Source: Rhodosorus marinus (lineage: Eukaryota > Rhodophyta > Stylonematophyceae > Stylonematales > Stylonemataceae). Taken from it: 64,000 nucleotides of DNA. The position numbers and the translations under genes were made by a program. The stretch spans positions 905,001-969,000 of the forward strand of contig JAMWBK010000001.1 of NCBI GenBank assembly GCA_029953675.1, in the 5' to 3' direction. Below are positions 47,980 to 58,795 of the stretch, piece by piece (the first letter of the stretch is position 1; every line of letters begins with the position of its first letter). Under the pieces are notes generated by a model. It saw nothing but the letters and a program-made list of their open reading frames with translations, made no database searches and was not told the origin of the DNA.

Positions 47980-49164
47980 GCTGTGAAGAGATTTGGGATC
48001 AGCTTGCGAAATGCTGCAGATTACATGGAGAGTGACGACTTGAAGATTGTGGAGGAGAATCTTGTACTGTCCACATATCCACATGCACGAGTTGACTGTC
48101 CGGTTGACCCGATCGTGGAGGCAACTTTGGCTTCCATTGGGTGTGATCTGTGCTACTGTTACGTGTGTGATGTGCAGTCATCCTTGTGCCCAGTTTGGGC
48201 TTATCACCATAGCAGCAGCGGAGCCAAGGCGGTGTGGAGGGCTGTGAAGTCGACTAGAAGATTCAGCCACACTGCGGTGACGATTGCAAGAAACGACAGC
48301 GTGCAATCCTTGGTTGAAAACTTTGTTGAGGTCGTCTTGCATTCGTCCATGCTGCTGCCGGGAACCCCTGCATTCCGGTCGATCATATCTGTTGACGACC
48401 ATATGCCAAGTCCGACTGATGAACAACTTATCAAAAACTGCGTACCAAGGCAACCCCCTGATGGTGAAAGGCATGAGGGTGCGGTAAGGAAACAGGTTGA
48501 TTTTGAACTGCTCGTGAGAGATCTTGACTCGAAGTTGCACCTTGTAGACGAAACGAACCACGGTAATGAGGAAGAAACCGCTTCGCCATTTGAGACCGGC
48601 GTTGTGGACGACGTGAGTTCGATTCCCGTCAAGCGAGAAGAAACCATCGATTGCAAAGCCGAGAAGCACGAACCAGCCACCTGAGCGAGAGTCTTCAGAA
48701 AGAAGTATTCTACTGGCTACTGATCGGCCAGCACCAAAAATTTAGTAGTCCGTGACTGAGAGATACGAATTTGACTGCGGAGCCGCTTCATGACCACAAC
48801 TGAGCTCCAGACTCAGAGGACGGCATCTGTGCTCCACTGTGATGAAGACAACCAACCGGAAGCGGATGATCAAATGCAGACGATTCAAGTCTTTAGAAAG
48901 ATGATGATATGTCTGTCCTGAGCAATACGGTGTCGCTACCCCTAGAATGGAAATGAGCAAGCAACTGTGAACTACGACCATTAATGTAGATACTTCAGGA
49001 GCTCAAGAGCTGCTGAGGATCATCGATAGGGTACGCGCGCATCCAGATCCGAGGGATAGTTGTCACACACAGGCTGTTGAGCCTGGGCTTCTCCTTCAAG
49101 TGGAGGTGACCCGAGTCACTTCAAAACAGGATATAGTACGCAGTGATCTGTACGAACAATACTA
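47980..49164 (+). CDS. Cys-rich RIN13-like protein, multi-exon, 5' end unresolved
   Basis: The main exon enters before 47980 and reads VKRFGISLRNAADYMESDDL, then ASIGCDLCYCYVCDVQSSLC, a compact cysteine cluster that I associate with plant RPM1-interacting protein 13-like proteins. A strong donor follows (GAC|GTGAGTTCG near 48615). Further coding-like pieces support more exons: MTTTELQTQRTASVLHCDED around 48790-48920, and GAQELLRIIDRVRAHPDPRD from about 48992, ending RSDLYEQY with a stop at 49162-49164. The Cys arrangement suggests metal binding. The function is unknown, and the RIN13 link is from memory of the motif only. The first exon may be at 47606. Confidence 0.5.
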
Positions 49165-50000
49165 ACAACACGGGCCAAAGCAGAGTACCATATGTATTTT
49201 TCAATTTTAGAACATAAACCAACAGATATTGTACACCTGTCATGCTTTTCAATCATGTCCAATTATAAACCATGCCGGAAATATGCAAGCCAATCATAGT
49301 GCCTCCCTCTAAGTAATAACATCATTAATGATTATTCATCCAACCAATATCAATAGTCTCTATATATATATTATAAACTTAAAAATATTTCAAGATGTCG
49401 CGCCGTTGCCCAAATAAAATTGAATAAAAATACAAAACGAAGTGTTTCAGTTTATTACAAAATAGTAGATTATTTCCCCAGATATCCGGATTTCCGGAAA
49501 CTTCGATTTGAGTGGACTTTTTTTTAATCCGTCAAAAATTGTATTGTTTTTCATCATCGCGGCCATTCGATCGGTTTGGTGGCCGATCGATCTATTCAAT
49601 TTTTTTAAAGAAAACATTTTAGAGACGCGAATGGGAATTGTCTGTTCCCGGCGTTTCACGTCTATCCCTGTAGGTATCCATGTTTTTTGGAAATAAAACT
49701 GAAATGTATGGATTGTTTAAGAGTTAAGAGTTTTCTGTCAATGGCGTGGTGACGGGTCTGACGCTGAGTGAGGTTTACATCGTGACGGGCGACTTGGGTG
49801 GGATTTTGGGTATAAATAGTGTCGGATTGAGGTTTTTCGGGGAGAGGTGGAGGAGGTGGGAGTTGAGGTAGCAGGGCTTTGGTTTGTGTTATAGAGCGTC
49901 TGTTTTGGTCTTTGTTTTTAGGTGGTTTTAGTTATTAGGAAGGAAGATCTGAAGGTTCTGAATTGGATTTTGGAGGATCTTGAATAGATATTGGTTTGCA
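49165..50000. other. Intergenic region and promoter/5' UTR of the chaperonin gene
   Basis: AT-rich at 49190-49460. A 62-codon plus frame (49508-49696) is opposed by an equally open minus frame, so I discount both. From 49740 the DNA is G/T-rich and contains the TATA box. Confidence 0.5.
49811..49818 (+). promoter_or_regulatory. TATA box of the chaperonin 10 gene
   Basis: TATAAATA about 190 bp before the ATG at 50001, implying a 5' UTR of about 150 nt or a 5' UTR intron. Confidence 0.55.
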
Positions 50001-50294
50001 ATGGCGTCGAAGAGGATTATTCCGTTGTTGAATCGGGTTCTAGTGAAGAGGGTGGAGATGGATAAAAAGACTGCTGGAGGCCTTCTTCTGCCTGGAGCCA
50101 AGGATTCGAGGGAGGCTGTGGTGCTCGCTGTTGGTCCGGGAGCGGTGAATGTTGACGGGAAGAAGGTTGATATGAGTCTGAAAGAGGGTGACAAAGTGCT
50201 TCTACCCGATTTCGGAGGTACAGAGATCACCGATAGCGAGAAGACGAAACTGCTGTTGTTCAGAGAAGATGACATCTTGGCGAAGTTAGAGTAA
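50001..50294 (+). CDS. Co-chaperonin 10 (HSP10/GroES family)
   Basis: Single-exon gene of 97 aa starting MASKRIIPLLNRVLVKRVEM. GroES marks: PLLNRVLVKR, the mobile loop KKTAGGLLLPGA, a GDKVLLPDFGGTEI strand region, and the ending LLLFREDDILAKLE. It caps the Hsp60/Cpn60 folding chamber. The length and absence of a cleavable transit peptide fit mitochondrial Hsp10, which is imported without cleavage; plastid cpn10/cpn20 would carry a long transit peptide. The open frame extends 7 codons upstream (TTG AAT ...), but the first ATG is at 50001. Confidence 0.96.
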   Translation: MASKRIIPLLNRVLVKRVEMDKKTAGGLLLPGAKDSREAVVLAVGPGAVNVDGKKVDMSLKEGDKVLLPDFGGTEITDSEKTKLLLFREDDILAKLE

Positions 50295-50542
50295 GAGTGG
50301 TTTTACGGCAGTGCGCAAATAAATCCCGCCCTTTTTGTTTCCTTTCACCGTTACTGCCGTGGTTCATCCTTTCCGCGATCAAAGGGTCTTGTAATAAGGA
50401 GCTGCTAATGCTACAATATACTCTATCCAGGACGACAAGCTCTGCAGGAGAGAACCTAATCGCAGGATCGGCAATGGACTCAGACCTCCGATCCCGCAAC
50501 CTGAGCCGTCGAGCCGTCCGCTTCCGTTCCCCTTACCAATCC

Positions 50543-52172
50543 TTAAGCTGGATCCTTGGCTTTTAGCACGTGGTATTTAAGAATTCTACAATCTACGTTC
50601 CCTAGGCGTACGGGTCGTTTCGAGTCAGCACGCATCCTCAGCTCCTTCGTAGCCTGCCGCAAGCAAGGGCGTCCGCGAGAGCAATGGGGTGAGAAAAACG
50701 GAGTCCTTGATAAGCGAAAATCGATGGCTGCTCCAGTGAACTAGTCTCCAATGGAATGCGCACCTCTCCATTACCGCAAATTAAATAGGCGTCACCCCCA
50801 CGGGCATTCTGCTTCAGAAACAACCCAAGCTTCTTCCACGCTTCCCCATCCTCATCCGCTAGTCGAAGACCCCATGGAGGATTGCTGAGAACGACTGATA
50901 TGCCATCCGCAACGCGGAGATCCTCAACGTCACCTTCAGAAATAGAGATCACTTCACCTGAGAATGAAAGCGAACACAACAATCGAAACAGTCGGATAAG
51001 GCGTTGCTTCTAGAGGCACCCGATCGTACGCTCCAATATGAACCGACGTACTCAGTCCAGCCCGATCTACATTCTCTCGAGCAAGCTCGACAGCTGCTGG
51101 ATGAATATCGTTCCCAAGGAAGGAATTCTCTTCCAAGACTCTGGAAGGCTCAATCTCGGCTTCCCGTGCTTGCTCCAGTACAACTTCCCACGCAGCGGAG
51201 TCGTAGTCCATCCACCTATTGTTACACGTGGTATGAGGATAAGTTCGACATGGCGCAGAGGTGTGGGGACTGGGCGCAGTCAGGAAAAATCGATTCATCA
51301 TACTCTTCGAAAGGATAGCTCGTACGGAAAAGCCCCGGAGCTATTCTCAGTTTGAGCAGTGCGGCCTCGATCAGCAGAGTCGCCGAACCACACATTGGAT
51401 CCACGATCATTCCACTGGAGCCAGACTTGGCAAGTCCAGCACAAACTGCCGTGGCGGCCGCAGCAGTTTCATTCAAGGACGACGCATGTATGGTTGGTGG
51501 TCGATAACCGCGTTTGTGAAGCGATTCACCTCCCAGATCTCGGTAAATCGTCAGCTCCCCGTCGTGAAAGCTGACGAAGATCGCCACGTCAGCCTCCTTC
51601 GGAGAGCTTGGGGGAAGCGGCCTCGCGTTCGTGTGATCAACTAGAGCGTCACATATGGCATCCTTAACACGAGTTCTGATAGCTCGATCTCCACCGGATG
51701 AACTCCTAACCTATTCAAGAAAATTGCTAGCTCAATTGGTTTGGTCGAGAAAATGTTAGGGGTTTGCGGGCTAGACAAGAGGACAACCTACTGAAACAGT
51801 GAACGTTTGGTGCTTCCCGAGATAAGCTTTCCAATCTACCGAGTTCTTCACCGCACGGTAAACGTCGAATGGATCCGCCTCTGCGTAACCAATCTCTTCC
51901 AGCACTCGCATGGCCGTTCGAAGGCACATGGCCGCTCGATATCCGGTCTCCTGATCACCCTCGAAACCCACACCAGAGGCGGCAACTGTTGTCACATTTT
52001 CTGTGACCATAGTCTTCACCTCGGCTCCCAAAATATCTCCAATTCCTCGCGAACATGTCGCGAAGTACCTTCGCTTTCGTTCCTGAGGCTTACTACCCGA
52101 AGCTACCACCACTTTCCTCCATCTCTTCTTCAAACCCGAGGTAAACAGACACGTTTGAAAGCCACATTCCAT
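50543..52172 (-). CDS. THUMP-domain RlmL/YcbY-type RNA guanine-N2 methyltransferase
   Basis: Five exons in phase: 52172-51792, 51710-51304, 51215-51052, 50957-50764 and 50653-50543 (418 aa). The N-terminal about 35 residues are basic and Ser/Thr-rich, likely an organelle-targeting peptide. The THUMP-like part follows (RRYFATCSRGIGDILGAEVK, ADPFDVYRAVKNSVDWKAYL, TRVKDAICDALVD). The methyltransferase domain has GELTIYRDLGGESLHKRGYR, SAM motif I IVDPMCGSATLLIEAAL and motif IV VVLSNPPWGLRL (Trp in place of the commoner Tyr), and closes with ADSKRPVRLGNVDCRILKYH as in bacterial RlmL. Bacterial RlmL makes m2G2445 in 23S rRNA. Bacterial-type ancestry plus a leader suggests plastid or mitochondrial rRNA as substrate, which is inference. 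Confidence 0.9.
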
Positions 52173-54276
52173 CTTCTTAGCACGCAGTAATTTTTGTCAA
52201 CATTCGTTAACGAAGAGACATCAGTTCTTTCCTCCAACAGTATTGCATAACCACATCCATCCGACTAGGACAACAAACGATCTGAACCCTTCAAGCAAAC
52301 ACTATGATAGAGCTGATGGAGATGTAGATGTGGTAACGAGTCTCACCACACGCTCGAGCAGTACTATGCCAATGTTTCGGTCGCGACCGAAAACATGAAA
52401 GATCTCGACGTGAAGATCATCCCCGCCCGCTGACGCGAGCATCTCGAGTTGGTAGCGGACATACCTATCGAGGCCCAGACAGGAAGGAAGAAGGGAACAG
52501 AGTCCCTTGGTGACGGTGTGGTACAGAGCATATTTTATTCAGGCCTGAACAAGCCAGAGGGGAAGAGAATGGAGTCCCTTAATCAGACAAAAGAGAGGCT
52601 GCTTCCCCCAAGCTGAGCTGATCCATCTTCGTCAACTTCCCGACGGAGAATTGACGATTTGCTGGTTCGCAAGGTGGTTTGGCGATGTTACTTTCGACAG
52701 GACTTCCGCTCTCAGGAGCTGCATTTCATGTAAAGGAAACGTGCCCGGCTTCTCCTCGTCGGTTGTTGTCTTGTCCAAGAAGAAGGCAGTGACGACCAAG
52801 AGCCAACAAGAATGGGGCGGCTTCTTCTCGTCGGTTGTTGTCTTGTCTAAGAAGAAGGCAGTGACTACCAAGAGCCAACAAGAAGGGGGGGTTGTCCCCG
52901 TCCCTGTCCCCAGCATGGACGGATAGAACTGGAACATGTCAAAGGACCATCACAGACCCCAACGACCAGAAAATTTGGCAGAGCTCAAACCCAATTCAAA
53001 AATAATTGGAAGATAATGAGGCGATGCTAGTCTTTGCATAGGATGGACTTCCGCTCTCAAGAGCCGCGTTTCATGCGAAGGAACGGTGCCCGGCTTCTCC
53101 TCGTCGGTTCTTGTCTTGTCTAAGAAGATGGCAGTGACGACAATGAGCAACGCGAAGATTGCCCCTGTCCCCGTCCCCAGCTTGTGCGGACAGAACTGGA
53201 AGGAGCTGTTAGTTTCGGAGGAGGGCAGTGAAGAAGACCAACCAAACCGATGCCGTGCTCAACCTTGACGGACGCGAATTTCTCTTGCTAGATTGTTCCA
53301 CGGTTCCCGCGACTAGGCATTGTCATCCCGGTTTGTTCAATTCATCATCGAGTGCTTTGGGCTTAGTTGATAGTGTCGATTCTCGTTGGGCTTCGTGCTC
53401 ATTTTGGTATCGTCCCTGGGCGTCTCGATAGCCTCCTCACGGAACCGGCTTTTGACTCTCTTGCGTTCAAATTCTGCTTTGTTGTTGGGCGCCCGCGTCA
53501 TCAGCGGCTTGCTTTCTCCCTGCTCAGGGTAGTTAGGCCACGTAAAAAACGGATGATGACGAACAATATGTACTTAAGCTTTTAAGTACTCGATCGCCAG
53601 CGTCAACTCTTGAAACGAAATCAGATTCATATTTGTTTTAGGATGATGGCTCATAATGGGAATGATAACTGCGAGGAATTCAGATCTTCACCAGATGTGA
53701 ATATTCTATTTCTGGAATTATTTACAACGTCGTCTTGTGAATTGGGAAAATGACTTCTTATTCGCAATTTTCTTGTCAAGCCAGTTGGTGGCAGCGACTC
53801 TGACTTGAGGTTGAACCTTCTCCTCGTCGCTCCCAGCCGATATCACAGGCTCTCTTTTGAACTGTATCCACCGGCATCAAGCTACCCAAATCGTTTTGTA
53901 GGGCCGAACGATATGAACTCGGCTGAGGATAAGAACGAGCCGAAAAGGCACAAGGGTTCGTTGAAAACTTGTCCATCTACGAGACTACCATAGCGTGATA
54001 TCTCAAGCCTTTTACCTTGACACCCTTAAACTCTTACGCTATCTCTGCCGATCGCCTGATGAGGATGGACTCAACTCTCGACCGAAGGATGCTTTTTCTG
54101 TTTTAGCCGACTGCGGCCGCGGTGAAAGGGTGGATTGGGATGAGGGAGAGGCCAGTTCTGCTTAACGGATCTCAACAGAGACAGTTAAGGCATCGTCAGA
54201 ATAATTTCAAGGTTGACGAGAGAGTAGTACTATAACACCTTTAGTTTTATAGTGAACTAGAGAGCTGGTTGTGAAG
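52173..54276. other. Repeat-bearing intergenic region
   Basis: About 2.1 kb between the methyltransferase start and RPE. Holds the duplicated, tandemly repeated block at 52701-53190. Elsewhere the frames are short, and I see no gene or structured RNA. Confidence 0.5.
52701..53190. repeat. Duplicated block with an internal 72-bp tandem repeat
   Basis: A unit beginning gacttccgctctca occurs at 52701 and again 345 bp later at 53046. Inside the first, a 72-bp segment starting ggcttct(c/t)ctcgtcgg is tandemly doubled (52747 and 52819). A single copy sits in the second block (53092). Both copies end in a gtccccgtccc(t)-type tract. Both strands stay open through the repeat, because 72 bp is a multiple of three. 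Confidence 0.85.
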
Positions 54277-55049
54277 ATGCGGAAGCCGTCGGCGAAGATC
54301 TCCCCGTCAATTCTTTCTGCCGACTTTGCAGATCTCGGTAAAGATGCTGTGCGGATGTGGGATTACGGAGCCGAATGGTTGCATGTGGATTGTATGGATG
54401 GGCATTTTGTACCCAACCTGACGATCGGTCCGCCTGTAGTGGCATCATTGAGGAAGAGGACAAAGGCGTTTTTGGATTGCCACATGATGGTAAGCGACCC
54501 GGCCTTTTGGGTCGAGGAGTATGGAAAGATCGGTGTGGATGGATTCTGTTTCCATCTCGAGTCAGTGGCGCAAGTTCCACCTTCACAAGAGGATTTTGGA
54601 AAGGTATACAGCAGAGCAGTTTCCTCTCCAATTTCATTACGACTGATCCTTGGTCGTCCTCTCTTCGATAAAACCAGTTGAAGAGTCTTTGTGAAATGAT
54701 TAAGGACAACGGCATGCGAGCGGGGGTCGCCATAAAGCCCGGGACGCCAGCGGAGTCCGTTGAACCACTTGTTGATTTCGGGATGGTGGAAATGGTTCTT
54801 TGTATGACCGTCGAACCAGGATTTGGAGGTCAAAGTTTCAAGCCCGAGGTCATGCCGAAGGTGAAATACTTGCGCGAAAAGTACCCTGAACTTGATATTC
54901 AAGTGGACGGGGGCATTGGGCCGAAAACCATTGATATTGCTGCGGAGGCAGGAGCAAACGTTATCGTCGCCGGTAGTGCCGTGTTCCTCGCCGAAGATCC
55001 AAAGCTCGTCGTCACGCAACTCCGGAAATCTGTCGAGTCCTATGCATAG
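54277..55049 (+). CDS. RPE: Ribulose-phosphate 3-epimerase
   Basis: Exons 54277-54603 and 54678-55049 join in phase 0 (232 aa). Interconverts ribulose-5-phosphate and xylulose-5-phosphate in the pentose phosphate and Calvin pathways. The TIM-barrel signatures are complete: KISPSILSADFADLG, the metal site WLHVDCMDGHFVPNLTIG, DCHMMVSDP, VLCMTVEPGFGGQSF and QVDGGIGPKTIDIAAEAGAN, then VIVAGSAVF. With only a few residues before the domain there is no transit peptide, so this is the cytosolic form; a photosynthetic host would be expected to have a plastid copy elsewhere. Confidence 0.96.
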
Positions 55050-56137
55050 TTGATACACAGCCAGAGGGCCAAATTGTCGCGCTGAAATACATTGAAGTAC
55101 AGAAATCTTTGGAAATCCGGTCAAAGCGTAGCTTGCATTATTTCGCGAACGTTTGAATTTAGCACGCGAGGACAAAACGTCCCCCTGATTGGAGAAAGTT
55201 TCCAGGCCTCTTTAAACGGAATCCAGAGAATCGGAAATGACAGGAGCCCATCGGCCCATATTTTTCAGGTGGCCTGTGCCAAACGGGAACGTAGCTCGTC
55301 CAGGGGGCTTGTGAATCCTGCCGAAGGGGTTGAAGCACTGTACAGTTTCAAGCAAATTTTTGTGAGCATAATCCTCTAGGTGGTTAGTGGACACTGGTAT
55401 GTGGATGCTCCTGCTTTGTTTCACCCAAGGATGCCCAGTTTTATTACTCATGTCCGCTGCTGAATGTACTATCAATTGTCCTTCGACACGATGCCTCACC
55501 CGCACCTCATCGAACAACCTTTCTCACCTAGAAGCGCTTCAGGAGAGAACCACTCCACGGACTGCCGACAAATGCACCCAGCCATCCGGCCAGTTACAAG
55601 GAGACTCCTTCCTGGGTCGGAAAATACAGACAGCAACTACGTGACTATCGCATCTCAGCAGCTACTCGTAAGCATAACAACACGGACCGCACTCTCAGTA
55701 CACTACTGACACAACGAAATGAAACATATATTGAAGATTCCCATTCACAATTTAGTATTTTATATTTAGATAAAATAATGGCCGTAGTTTTAACCTTTTA
55801 TGTGAATGTGAATATGAAGGAATCAATCATTCACAATCTTTCATCTCGGTTAGATTGAGATGGATATGAATCAGCTGGGTGAGCTGGTGAGACTGGTGGC
55901 CTAGTCGAGTGGGTTAGTTGGAAGGTGAAAGAGATTTCGTGTTTTTTTTGGTGTTGGAACAATAGACTTTAGGTTTCGGGTTATTGTTTTATAAGCAGAG
56001 ATGAGGATGAGGGTTTGTCCTTGACCTGCTTTGCAGTTTCCAAAAGGGAGTAGGGTGGTCTGTTTTGTTTTGCTTGTTTTGGCGGGGCGAGTGGGTGGGT
56101 GGGGCCTTTTGCTGCTTTCTATATTCTGCCCTAATAG
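55050..56137. other. Intergenic region upstream of the URC fusion gene
   Basis: About 1.1 kb. AT-rich at 55720-55860, then a T/G-rich stretch before the ATG at 56138. No gene or clear motif recognised. Confidence 0.5.
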
Positions 56138-58587
56138 ATGGATGCTTTTATCAGGAATGTGAGACTTTTTGGACATGGTAGGAGGCTCTGTAGCTCGCTG
56201 AGCAAGCGATTAGCGGACGGGAAAAGCGTTGTTGGAGTGTATGGAGGTGATCACGCTGTTTACCATGCGCTTGCTGAGGCCAAGACGGGTAGAACCTTAG
56301 CTAGTCTGAAGGGAAGTGCGGGGACTGGTGGTATCAAGGAATGGAAAGTCCCTGCACTTGTGAAACACATCAGAAAGAAGGCTGTTCAGACTAGATGGAA
56401 CGATATCGTGTCTCTTGACCCGCACGGGCTTAGCTCTCCACGTCCGACTATTGCGGCTACTATGGCGCGCATGGAAATCCCGGAACTCAGAGACTCGCTC
56501 ATTCCCGATGGGAGAGTCGTGAATGCAGACCAGAGCGTCAATTGCATCAAGGTCGCAATTGAGCCCGTTTGGGATATTCCGAAACTCGCGAAGCGCCTAC
56601 AGGTTGACGAAGCTGTGATGAGGTCACATTTGGCGGAATGGACGCTAATCGACCGCTTGGACGATCCGGAGTACGATATATTCCTCCCAAGCATCGGCGG
56701 GACGACTGTGTACCTATTTGGAGATCTGCAAGCGATTGTGGATTCAAAGGGCAAAATCGCAGCTCGACCGCACGACGAGTGTAACGGGTCTGACGTGTTT
56801 GGAACGGATATTTGCACCTGTCGTCCATACCTTGTCTACGCCATCCAAGGAGCAATCGAAAGAGCCCAAAAGGGAGGCTGTGGTATCATCGCGTACTTCA
56901 GGAAGGAAGGAAGAGCCTTCGGAGAGGTTACAAAGTTCAGGGTGTACAACCTTCGTCGGTATCAAGAAGGTGGTGACCGTCCAGACATGTACTTCAAGAT
57001 GACGGAGAAGATTGCCGGTTTAGTAGATGCGAGGGCTCAGGAACTGATGCCAGACGTGTTCCACTGGCTCGGAGTCAAGCAGATCGATGAACTCCTGTCT
57101 ATGAGCAAGGACAAGCATGAAGCAATAGTTGGAGCAGGTATCAACGTAGTAGACCGCGTCTCGCTGCCCGAGGAAATGGTCCCCAAGGGAGCATATGTTG
57201 AGATCTCCGCGAAGATCTCCTCTGGGTACAACAACTTTCAACCGCGGCAGACGGAGGAAGATAAGAACCGACGGGAGCTTTTCACTTTGGAATGTGTCCG
57301 CGAGCGGTGTAACAAGATCTTGTCTCTGGGCTTGGACAGGGAGCTGAAGCACTTCCATGTCGACATGAAGCGCCTTGAGCCTACAGTGTCCAGGGTTGTG
57401 CATACTATGAAGCGCAAATATCCTGATTTTGATATTCCTACACACTCTAGGTGGCGGCAATTTGAAGCCGGCGATGTTGACAGGATCTCGGAGCTCAACC
57501 AGAGATGGACGCGCTATAATGTGGACTCCCTCGAGCGAACCAGGCGCCTGGTGGACCTCACTGCTATTTCCGTTCTCCTGGATGCTGGAGCCGGAAAGGA
57601 CTGGCACTACACCGATCATCATGGCGGGGAAGAGGTGTTCAAACGCTCAGAAGGGTTGGCGATCGCATCACTAGACATGTTTCAAGCTTGCAACTTCAGC
57701 TCCGATGCTGGGTCTCCTCAGGTAGACGCGGCGGCGTTACGTAAGCTAAGCGAGGACGACCTGGCGCTTGCATTCCAAATTCGTCCAGACAACCCTCTCA
57801 TTGGGCTTTCGGGGAGGTACGAGATGCTACAGAGGCTTGCCAAAGCAATGGAAGCAAATCCCCAGATCTTTGACAACGGGGAAGGAGTTTTTAGACCGGG
57901 TAATCTTGTGGACTACGTGCTCCGTGAGGCCCACGGTCAGAGCAGTAGTGTCTCGATCCGCGTGTTGTGGCAAGCCATCATGGACGGTCTTCAAGACGTT
58001 TTCCCGGATTCTTCGGGGCTCCACATCGGAGACGCGTACAGGCACTACGCGCTCCACAAGAAAGACAGTGCTCCTTTCCACGACGTTGTTCCCTTCCATA
58101 AGCTTGCACAGTGGCTGTCCTACTCGCTCGCGGAGCCATTTGACCAGCTGGGCATTCGATTCGTCGACTCATGGCTATTGACCGGTAAGCGTTTGACACT
58201 AAAAGCCACAGCGCCTGTGCGTTCTGTGGACACTTATCTCACAGATCGTCTATTGTTCCATATCCTCGATTAGGCCTCGCTGAATACCGCAATGGCGGGC
58301 TCCTCGTGGACATGGGAATGCTCAAGCCGAAACGACCCGAGGAGGTTTTTGGAAAGAAGCTGAAAGTCACAGATGAGCGGGTTGTTGAGTGGCGTGCACT
58401 AACCATCAGCCTGCTTGATAAACTCGCTGTGGCTATCTGGGACCGCCTGGGAGAATCTGAGCAGACGATGCCCATGGGTAGGATCCTGGAAGGAGGCACA
58501 TGGCGTGCAGGAAGAGAAATTGCTGCCGAGAAGAGACCAGGAGGACTTCCACCGATCGAGATTGACAGCACTGGTGACGTCTTTTGA
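56138..58587 (+). CDS. URC1-URC4 fusion: GTP cyclohydrolase II-like + DUF1688 uracil catabolism protein
   Basis: Exons 56138-58184 and 58274-58587 join in phase (786 aa). Residues about 1-370 are URC1-like: a GTP cyclohydrolase II fold that keeps the three zinc cysteines (HDECNGSDVFGTDICTCRPY) and the IIAYFRKEGRAFGEVTKFRV loop. Residues about 385-786 are the URC4/DUF1688 family (RWRQFEAGDVDRISELNQRW, FRPGNLVDYVLREAHG, HIGDAYRHYALHK, and in exon 2 GLAEYRNGGLLVDMGMLKPK). In the yeast URC pathway both are separate proteins needed to use uracil as nitrogen source, and the chemistry of URC4 is poorly known. One open frame covers the join, so the fusion does not depend on a guessed intron. The N-terminus (MDAFIRNVRLFGHGRRL) could be a weak targeting signal. 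Confidence 0.88.
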
Positions 58588-58795
58588 TAACCTAAGGGAA
58601 GAAATACCTACCTCAAACCTGCTAGGGAGCGTCCGATTGGTGTGTAAAGTAGACCCCTGTGTTCTTTCAAATCGGCTCCGTCTTCCCAATTTTGTTGTGG
58701 TTTAGTCGCTGCTATTCGCGCCGATAATAGATAACCATTTCCTGACCGCAGACAAATTAAAATTTTTGTCCAATACGAGCGATAGGATACAGAGA

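Noticed and set aside
52632..52937. 101-aa minus-strand ORF with repeated peptide
   Set aside because: Arises from the 72-bp tandem repeat, which is open on both strands; no family and no independent coding evidence.
57020..57622. 200-aa minus-strand ORF
   Set aside because: Antisense to the URC1-URC4 fusion, which has strong domain support.
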